Assembly (NCBI RefSeq): GCF_013408985.1
Contig: NZ_JACBZT010000001.1
Span: 1,984,001 to 2,048,000 of the forward strand
Length of the DNA stretch: 64,000 nucleotides
Direction of reading: 5' to 3'
Source of the DNA: Petropleomorpha daqingensis
Lineage (GTDB): Bacteria > Actinomycetota > Actinomycetes > Mycobacteriales > Geodermatophilaceae
Of the stretch, positions 58,037 to 64,000 are shown piece after piece (position 1 is the stretch's first letter; each line of letters opens with the position of its first letter). A model generated the notes under the pieces. It saw only the letters and a program-made list of their open reading frames with translations, ran no database searches and was not told the origin of the DNA. A program made the translations under genes and the position numbers.

Positions 58037-60694
58037 CTAACCTGCGGCCTTCCGTGAGATCCGCGCGGCGAACAGCCCGGCCGACCACCCGTCGTCCAGG
58101 GAGCTGACGACGACGCCCGGCGTCGGCGTGCTGAGCATCGTGAGCAGCGCCCCGAGCCCGGCGAAGCCGCCGGACTGCCCGGACGACGTCGGCACCACCA
58201 CGACGGGGACGTCGGTGCCCGCCGCGATCCGGGCCGGCAGCGTGGCGTCGAGCCCCGGGACGACGACCACCACGTCGGCGTCCTCGGCCGGCACGACCTC
58301 GGCGCCGGCGACCCGCGCGACGAACGCCGTCTCGGCGGCGACCGGCCCCTCGCCCAGCACCGCCACCCGTCCTGCCGGCTCGATCACCGGGCCGACGGCG
58401 GCGGCCTTCGCGGCGGCGTCCATCGTCGTGTAGGCGTCGTGCTCGGCGGCCAGCGCGACCAGCGCGTCGGAGCTCGCCCGCAGCACGACCACCGGCCGGT
58501 CGGGGCGCTCCTGCCGCGCCGTGCGCACCAGCGCGAGCACCTGGTCGGTGCTCAGCTCGGCGCCGCGCACGAGCTCGGGCTCGACCGCGACGCTGGTCTC
58601 CCGGAGGACCGGCGGTGCGGCGGGCCGTGCCGCCGGCAGCGGGCCCAGCGGCGGGTCGACCGGTCCGCCCAGGCCCAGCGGCGGGTCGGCCGGGCCTTCG
58701 GCGAGCAGCGGCGCGAAGCCGTCGTCGTCCTCGGCCGGTTCGGTGGGCTCGTCGGCGTCGTTTGGGGTGTCGGCAGCGGGCGGCGGGCCGAACAGCGCGT
58801 CGAGCGGGCTCCCCCCGGCTCGGGTCTGCGTGACGGCGGAGAGCCGGACGACCCGGTCGCGGCCGCTGCGCTTGGCGTCGTAGAGCACGCCGTCGGCCGC
58901 GGCGAACAGCGTGCGCCGGTCGTCGCCGCGCGCGGCCGACGCGATGCCCACGCTGATCGTCACCGGCTTGCGCAGGCCGATCTCCGACCAGTCGTAGGTG
59001 GCGATCGCGGTGCGGATGCGCTCCAGGGCGCGCTCGGCCTGCTCGGCGGTGGTGTCCGGCAGCAGGATCACGAACTCGTCGCCGGCCCAGCGGCACACCT
59101 CGTCGGTGTCGCGGACGCCGTCGACCAGCAGCTCGGCGACCACCCGGAGGACGGCGTCGCCGCCCGGGTGCCCGACCGCGTCGTTGATCGACTTGAACCG
59201 GTCGACGTCGACGACGGCGAGCGCCGGCGCCGAGCCCGCCGAGAGCAGCCCGTCGAGCCGGGCCTCGGCGTAGCGCCGGTTGGGCAGGTGGGTGAGGGGG
59301 TCCTCGTAGGCCTGCCGGCGCAGCTGGCCGGCGGCGCGCTCGGTCTCCAGCAGGCTCTTGCGCCGGCCGAACAGCTCCACCCAGCGGGTGCGCCGCTCGT
59401 CGACCCGGTCCAGCTCGTCGGAGATGTAGGCCTGCAGGTACGGCAGCGCGCGGCCGGCGTCGTCCAGCTCCGAGTGCAGCGTGCACAGCTCGCGCAGCGC
59501 GGCCCGGCGCACCCGCGGCAGCCCGTGCTCGGTGGACAGCGCCAGCGCCTGGGTCAGGTGCTCGTCGGCGCCGCGGCCGTCGCCCTGCCGGCGCAGCGCG
59601 CGGCCGAGCGCGAGCTGGGCGGAGGAGAGCAGCGCGCGGTCGGCGGTGGCCGAGGTGATCCGCACGGCGGCGCGCAGCGGACCGGCGGCGGCCGCGTGCT
59701 CGCTCAGGCCCACCAGCGCCCAGCCGTGCACGACCTGCGCGTAGACCACGCCGGGCTGCCCCGGGGGCAGCAGTTCCAGCGCCCGCTCGGCCATCCGGCG
59801 CGCCTCGGCGAAGTGCGGGGCTGCGGAGTCGGGGGCGCCGTCGTCCAGGAGCCCCTCGCCGAGCTCGGCGCACAGCTCGCCGAGCCGGGTGGCGTGCGCG
59901 GCGACGAGGACCTCGAGGTCACCGTCGTCCGGGGTGAGCGCCGCGGTGGCGACGGCGGTCTCGTGCGCGCGGCGCTGGTAGTCCAGGGCCAGCGGCATCA
60001 GCTCGAGGTCGGCGAGGACGCCGGCCAGGGTCGAGAGCGTGTCGACGAGCAGCTCGCTCGGGGGCAGCAGCGGGTCGAGCAGGCTGGCCGCCTCGACGGC
60101 CTCGTCCATCGCCGCGTCGATGCGCCGCGACAGCAGCTCGATGCGGGCGTGCCGGGCCAGCCCGGCGGCGCGCTGCAGGTCGTCGTCCGTGGCGTCGAAG
60201 GCCGCCTTCGCCGAGCGGACCAGCGCGATCGCCAGGGCGGCCCGCGAGGCGGACTCGGCACGCGGGTCGTCGTCCTCGCGGTCGTCCTCGGCGGAGCCCT
60301 CGATCAGCTCGGCGACGCCGGCGTGCAGGTCCAGGGGTGCGGGCGCGGGCGCGGCCTCGGACGCCGGGCCCAGGGGGTCGCCGACCAGGGTGAAGCCGGC
60401 GACGCGCAGCCGGCGGACCAGCAGCTCGGCACGCAGGGTGTCGGCCCACGCCCGGCCCAGGTCGGCGGGCCCCTCGGTCTCGGGGGCGTCGAAGGGGGTC
60501 GGATCGCGCTCGACGTCGGCGAGCAGTTCCTCGGCGTCGTCCAGCTGCCAGTTGGCCAGGGCAGCGGTCACCCGTTGGTGCAGGGTTCCCGGTGGCACGA
60601 GCGCACTGTGCACGTCGTCCGCACCGGAGTCGAGCACCGGGGACAGGCCACGCCGACGGGAGTCCGTCGCGTCCCATGCGCCCCACACGGTCAT
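58037..60694 (-). CDS. Diguanylate cyclase with TPR-like region and degenerate LarB-like C-terminal domain
   Basis: An 885-residue cytosolic protein. Residues 1-450 are helical repeats; about 458-618 form a GGDEF domain with AGDEF at 537-541, DVDRFKSINDAVGH metal/substrate residues and an RDTD inhibitory site five residues before AGDEF, so it should make cyclic di-GMP. A 70-residue Pro/Asp/Glu linker follows. About 691-885 aligns with LarB (AIR carboxylase fold): STDQVLALVRTARQ, VPTSSGQSGGFAGLGALL and SLDDGWSAGLFAARI. The LarB cysteine before the last segment is absent (STPTPG) and about 20 residues are missing. The start overlaps the upstream cyclase stop by 4 bases. LarC lies downstream. 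Confidence 0.85.
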   Translation of the reverse strand: MTVWGAWDATDSRRRGLSPVLDSGADDVHSALVPPGTLHQRVTAALANWQLDDAEELLADVERDPTPFDAPETEGPADLGRAWADTLRAELLVRRLRVAGFTLVGDPLGPASEAAPAPAPLDLHAGVAELIEGSAEDDREDDDPRAESASRAALAIALVRSAKAAFDATDDDLQRAAGLARHARIELLSRRIDAAMDEAVEAASLLDPLLPPSELLVDTLSTLAGVLADLELMPLALDYQRRAHETAVATAALTPDDGDLEVLVAAHATRLGELCAELGEGLLDDGAPDSAAPHFAEARRMAERALELLPPGQPGVVYAQVVHGWALVGLSEHAAAAGPLRAAVRITSATADRALLSSAQLALGRALRRQGDGRGADEHLTQALALSTEHGLPRVRRAALRELCTLHSELDDAGRALPYLQAYISDELDRVDERRTRWVELFGRRKSLLETERAAGQLRRQAYEDPLTHLPNRRYAEARLDGLLSAGSAPALAVVDVDRFKSINDAVGHPGGDAVLRVVAELLVDGVRDTDEVCRWAGDEFVILLPDTTAEQAERALERIRTAIATYDWSEIGLRKPVTISVGIASAARGDDRRTLFAAADGVLYDAKRSGRDRVVRLSAVTQTRAGGSPLDALFGPPPAADTPNDADEPTEPAEDDDGFAPLLAEGPADPPLGLGGPVDPPLGPLPAARPAAPPVLRETSVAVEPELVRGAELSTDQVLALVRTARQERPDRPVVVLRASSDALVALAAEHDAYTTMDAAAKAAAVGPVIEPAGRVAVLGEGPVAAETAFVARVAGAEVVPAEDADVVVVVPGLDATLPARIAAGTDVPVVVVPTSSGQSGGFAGLGALLTMLSTPTPGVVVSSLDDGWSAGLFAARISRKAAG

Positions 60695-62361
60695 GGAGAC
60701 GGTTCCGTTTCGCCGGTGAGCATGCCACCCGGGGCCTGCACCCGGTTGCGTCCGCCACGCTTGGCGTTGAACAGGTGCAGGTCGGCGGTGTCGAACAGCG
60801 CCCGCCAGCCGACCGGGCCGGTGCTCTCGCCCTCGATCCGGGGCGCGGTCGCCACGCCGATGCTGACCGTCACCGGGGAGGACAGCGGCAGGTCGGACCA
60901 GTCGGCCCGGGCGATCGCCGCCCGGAGCCGCTCCATGACGCCGACGGCCTGCTCCTCGGTCGCCGTCGGCAGGACGACGAGGAACTCGTCGCCGGCCCAG
61001 CGGTACACCTCGTCGCGGGTGCGGCTGTGCTCGCGCAGCAGGTCGGCGACCCGCTTGAGGACGGCGTCGCCCGACAGGTGCGAGGCCTCGTCGTTGACCT
61101 CCTTGAACCGGTCGACGTCGACGACGGCCAGCGAGACGGGGGCCTCGCCCAGGGAGAGGCTGCCCAGCCGGTGCTCGGCGCTGCGGCGGTTGCCCAGGCC
61201 GGTGAGCGGGTCCTCCAGCGCGTGCCGCTGCAGCAGCGCGGCCTGCCGTTCGGCCTCGCGGAGCCGGCTGCGGCGGACGAACAGGTCGGCCCACAGCTCG
61301 CGGCCGCGGGCGTGCGCCCGGCCCGTGTCGGCGCGGTAGGCCTCGAGCCAGTGCAGCGCCTCCGCGGGCCGGCCCAGCGCGGCGGCACCCTGACCGAGCT
61401 CGAGCAGGCAGTGCCGGTAGCGCCGGCGGTCACCGGCGGCGGCGAAGGCCCCGGAGGCGTCGACCAGCAGGTCGATGGCCTGCTCGCCGAGCGCCGGCTG
61501 CCGGTCGCGCGCCGACAGCAGCGCGAGCAACCGGGCCAGCGCCAGGTCGGCGTAGCCGCGCAGCCACAGCCCGCCGTGGTCCTGCACCCGCCGGTGCGCG
61601 CTGCGCATGGGGCTCAGGGCCTCGTCGAGGTCGTCGCGGCAGGTCATCGCCCACGCCTGGACGACGTCGAGCAGGTCCTGCTCGTCCTGGTCGGGCACGA
61701 AGTCGAGCACCCGCGCGGCGGTGGCGCAGTCGATGGCGGTGAGCGCGAGCTCGCGCGCCGGCTCGATCTCGCCGCGCCGGCGCAGCGTCTGGGCCAGCTC
61801 CGCGTGCTGCTGGGCGGTGAGCAGCAGCAGCCGCCAGCGCTCGCCGAGGTGGTCGAGCTGGAGGGCCACCCCGTGCCCGCGCTGGGCGTGGGTGACGGCG
61901 AGCTCCTCCAGGTCGAGGCCGGTCAGCGTGCGGGACAGCCAGAAGTGCGCCTGCAGCAGGGCGCGGGTCGGCGGGCGGGCGGCCGGACCGTCACTGAGCA
62001 AACTGGCGTCGACGGCCAGGAGCATCGCCGAGTCGAAGCGGTCGGCGGTCATCTCGACGTGCGCGAGGTAGGCCATGGCCAGGGCGGTCTCGGCGGTGGG
62101 CGGGCACTTCTCGAGCGCCTCCCGCGCGCAGCCGGCCGCCTCGGCAGCGATCTCGCCGTCGCCGTCGAGCAGCCCGCGCCGGGCGGTGAGCACGTGCCGC
62201 CACCCGACCCAGCGCGGTTCCGTCGCCGCGACGAGGGCCGGCTCGGCGTCGTCGAGGGCGGCGCGGAACGCGGTGGGGTCCTCGTGGTCGCTCGCGGTGA
62301 GCAGACGCCACAGCGCAGCCTCGAGGTCACCCTCGGTCACTCGCGCGGGGCCCGGCGTCAC
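60691..62361 (-). CDS. Diguanylate cyclase with TPR-like N-terminal region
   Basis: A 556-residue cytosolic protein with helical TPR-like repeats (residues 1-385) and a C-terminal GGDEF domain: EDPLTGLGNRRSAEHRL, DVDRFKEVNDEASH, then RWAGDEFLVVLP. The AGDEF variant is active in other cyclases, and the RTRD inhibitory site five residues before it is intact. The GTG 62361 was chosen because GGAGGG lies 4 bases before it; ATG 62442 upstream lacks a ribosome site. It is the first gene of the cyclase, cyclase-LarB, larC set. The signal sensed is unknown. Confidence 0.88.
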   Translation of the reverse strand: MTPGPARVTEGDLEAALWRLLTASDHEDPTAFRAALDDAEPALVAATEPRWVGWRHVLTARRGLLDGDGEIAAEAAGCAREALEKCPPTAETALAMAYLAHVEMTADRFDSAMLLAVDASLLSDGPAARPPTRALLQAHFWLSRTLTGLDLEELAVTHAQRGHGVALQLDHLGERWRLLLLTAQQHAELAQTLRRRGEIEPARELALTAIDCATAARVLDFVPDQDEQDLLDVVQAWAMTCRDDLDEALSPMRSAHRRVQDHGGLWLRGYADLALARLLALLSARDRQPALGEQAIDLLVDASGAFAAAGDRRRYRHCLLELGQGAAALGRPAEALHWLEAYRADTGRAHARGRELWADLFVRRSRLREAERQAALLQRHALEDPLTGLGNRRSAEHRLGSLSLGEAPVSLAVVDVDRFKEVNDEASHLSGDAVLKRVADLLREHSRTRDEVYRWAGDEFLVVLPTATEEQAVGVMERLRAAIARADWSDLPLSSPVTVSIGVATAPRIEGESTGPVGWRALFDTADLHLFNAKRGGRNRVQAPGGMLTGETEPSP

Positions 62362-62462
62362 GCTTCCCTCCGCTCGACGGGTGTCCCCGGCCCGGATCGC
62401 CCGATCGGCCGGTGGGGAGGCGACGCTCCCCAGGTGGGGCATGCACTCCGCGACGACAGCAC

Positions 62463-62468
62463 TACCCT
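62463..62468 (+). promoter_or_regulatory. -10 hexamer TACCCT, leaderless start
   Basis: TACCCT lies 6 bases before GTG 62475. Confidence 0.5.
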
Positions 62469-62474
62469 GCCCGG

Positions 62475-63425
62475 GTGCCCGGAATGCCTGCTCGCCCGAC
62501 GCCGACGCGATTCGCCTACCTCGGGCCCGAGGGTACCTTCGCCGAAGCGGCTCTGAGCAGGGCAGTTCCCGCCACGGAGGGACGCCGGCACCCCCAGCCG
62601 AGTGTCCCGGCCGCGCTGGCCGCCGTCCGATCGGGCGACGCGGACGCCGCCGTGGTCCCCATGGAGAACTCGGTCGAGGGTTCGGTGCCCGCGACGATGG
62701 ACGGCCTGGCCGACGGCGACCCCCTCGTGATCACGCAGGAGGTGGTGCTGCCGGTGACCATGACGCTGGTCGCCCGGGCCGGCACCGCGCTGGCCGACGT
62801 CCGCTCCCTGGCCAGCCACCCGCACGCGCTCGCGCAGTCCGCCCGGTGGATCGCCGAGCACCTCCCGCAGGTCGCGCCGCTGCCCACGACGTCCACCGCG
62901 GCCGCGGCCGCAGCCGTCGCGGCGGGGGAGTTCGACGCCGCCGTGTGCGCGCCGATCGCCGCCGAGCGGTACGGCCTGGCCACGCTGGTCGACGACATCG
63001 CCGACTTCCCCGGGGCGGCCACCCGGTTCGTGCTGGTGGAGCCGCCGGGCCGGCTGCCGGAGCCGACCGGCAACGACAAGACGTCGCTGGTCGCGGTCGT
63101 CGGCGACCGCACGGGCGCGCTGCTGGAGCTGCTGCGGGAGTTCGCCGTCCGGGAGATCAGCCTGACCCGGATCGAGTCCCGGCCGACGCGCGAGCGGATC
63201 GGCACCTACTCCTTCTCCCTGGACTGCGAGGGGCACGTGGCCGACCGCCGGGTCGCCGAGGCGCTGGCGGCGCTGCACCGGGTCTGCGACGAGATGCGCT
63301 TCCTGGGCTCCTACCCGCGGGCCGACGGCCGGACGAACAGGCCGGTGCCGCCCGTCGCCCAGGACCCGGCCTTCGCCGACGCGGAGTCCTGGCTGGCACG
63401 GGTGCGCGGAGGCGCCGCGTCCTGA
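62475..63425 (+). CDS. pheA: Prephenate dehydratase
   Basis: A 316-residue enzyme of phenylalanine synthesis. FAYLGPEGTFAEAAL opens the catalytic domain, VVPMENSVEGSVP and GAATRFVLVE (Thr-Arg-Phe) are the active-site motifs, and a C-terminal ACT domain (LVAVVGDRTGALLELL, then RIESRPTRERIGTYSF with the Phe-binding ESRP) gives feedback control by phenylalanine. It converts prephenate to phenylpyruvate. There is no chorismate mutase domain, as usual in actinobacteria. It is divergent from the cyclase gene. Confidence 0.95.
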   Translation: MPGMPARPTPTRFAYLGPEGTFAEAALSRAVPATEGRRHPQPSVPAALAAVRSGDADAAVVPMENSVEGSVPATMDGLADGDPLVITQEVVLPVTMTLVARAGTALADVRSLASHPHALAQSARWIAEHLPQVAPLPTTSTAAAAAAVAAGEFDAAVCAPIAAERYGLATLVDDIADFPGAATRFVLVEPPGRLPEPTGNDKTSLVAVVGDRTGALLELLREFAVREISLTRIESRPTRERIGTYSFSLDCEGHVADRRVAEALAALHRVCDEMRFLGSYPRADGRTNRPVPPVAQDPAFADAESWLARVRGGAAS

Positions 63426-63503
63426 CATCGCGGTCCAGTCTCGCGGCTCGACCTGCGGGATCAAGCCGACGCACCGGGGATGTGGCGGACCGATCCGTCC
63501 GGT

Positions 63504-64000
63504 TCAGTGGCGGGAGGAGAGCCGGCTCGGCCACCAGGTGCGGTCGCCCAGCAGGTGCACCGCGGCGGGGACGGTCAGCGACCGGACGACGACGGTGTCG
63601 AGCAGGACGCCGAAGCCGACCAGGAACGCCAGCTGGTTGAGGATCAGCAGGGGCAGGACGGCGAGGGTGCCGAACGTGGCCGCCAGCACCAGCCCGGCGC
63701 TGGTGATCACGCCGCCGGTGACCGCGAGCGCGCGCAGGACGCCGACGCGCGTGCCGGCGGCGACGGACTCCTCGCGGGCCCGGCTCATCAGGAAGATGTT
63801 GTAGTCGACGCCCAGCGCGACGAGGAACACGAACCCGATGAGCAGGACGCCGGGGTCGCTGCTGGGGAAGTCGAGGAGGTGCTGGAACACCAGCGCCGAG
63901 ACGCCCACGGTGGCGGCGACGCTGAGCGCGACCGACAGGACCAGCACGACGGGGGCGACCAGCGCCCGGAGCAGCACGGCCAGCACGAGGCCTACGACCA
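63504..64000 (-). CDS. MMPL/RND-family transporter, C-terminal part (runs off right edge)
   Basis: At least 164 codons read in from the right edge, so the 5' end is outside the window. The fragment has four to five hydrophobic segments and VALGVDYNIFLMSRAREE, the Asp-Tyr motif of MMPL exporters, followed by VLLDTVVVRSLTVPA. These proteins export lipids or drugs using the proton gradient. It ends 78 bases from the convergent pheA; that gap shows no clear hairpin. Confidence 0.88.
   Translation of the reverse strand, partial: VVGLVLAVLLRALVAPVVLVLSVALSVAATVGVSALVFQHLLDFPSSDPGVLLIGFVFLVALGVDYNIFLMSRAREESVAAGTRVGVLRALAVTGGVITSAGLVLAATFGTLAVLPLLILNQLAFLVGFGVLLDTVVVRSLTVPAAVHLLGDRTWWPSRLSSRH

Noticed and set aside
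60695..61294. N-terminal extension of the GGDEF-LarB gene
   Set aside because: It reads through the GGDEF domain of the upstream gene in another frame; the ATGA overlap at 60691-60694 is the natural junction.
58439..61339. A 966-codon plus-strand frame
   Set aside because: It covers both diguanylate cyclase genes in antisense, with Gln/Val/Gly/Arg-rich composition and no domains.

Overview
This window reads as chromosomal DNA of a very GC-rich actinobacterium. The evidence is third-codon positions that are almost always G or C, frequent GTG starts, many apparently leaderless genes with a TANNNT hexamer 6-7 bases before the start codon, SARP/AfsR, SigE-type sigma, MMPL, LCP and DUF5926 families, and a propane/phenol-type diiron monooxygenase cluster. 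A Geodermatophilaceae-like organism (Blastococcus, Geodermatophilus, Modestobacter) is my inference, not something the sequence proves. I see no rRNA, tRNA, CRISPR array, insertion sequence or phage gene. Genes are tightly packed: no gene-free stretch exceeds 300 bases, and the longest (52250-52535) is a divergent promoter region.

Layout. 1-954: 5' part of a Rieske oxygenase. 1093-3097: DUF485 protein plus a monocarboxylate/Na+ symporter. 3212-5523: saccharopine-dehydrogenase-like protein and a MutL-type ATPase. 5516-9136 (minus): two bacterial-PH membrane proteins and an LCP cell-wall enzyme. 9194-17541: mixed single genes and pairs (rhodanese, acyl-CoA ligase, GH5, SigE sigma factor with a membrane partner, DNA-alkylation-repair protein with a P450, SRPBCC protein, DUF5926 protein). 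17700-26891: a complete L-arabinose uptake and catabolism cluster (binding protein, ATPase, permease, LacI regulator, kinase, epimerase, isomerase) with a LacI-type operator at its head. 26947-43052: arginine deiminase, SDR, an AfsR/SARP regulator divergent from an FAD oxidase with SARP-style direct repeats between them, an AGPS-like oxidase divergent from glpD, methyltransferases, a 56-residue small protein, a TipA-like MerR regulator divergent from a haloalkane dehalogenase, a pentapeptide protein and an Nramp transporter.

43054-54332: a binuclear-iron monooxygenase system on the minus strand. The hydroxylase alpha subunit, reductase, beta subunit, coupling protein and a dedicated GroEL are followed by a separate alcohol dehydrogenase, amidohydrolase and DUF59-type unit; a Fis-type activator diverges from the hydroxylase. 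The same 15-base palindrome, GTCTCA-N3-TGAGAC, lies upstream of both the hydroxylase and the dehydrogenase units and is the likely activator site joining them into one regulon for oxidising a small alkane, ketone or phenol.

54347-64000: a yybP-ykoY manganese riboswitch with a UPF0016 exporter, flanked by two related tiny membrane proteins; an MFS transporter with a suspicious in-frame stop; then a minus-strand set of a diguanylate cyclase, a second diguanylate cyclase fused to a degenerate LarB-like domain, and LarC, which I consider the most novel feature; then prephenate dehydratase and the end of an MMPL transporter.
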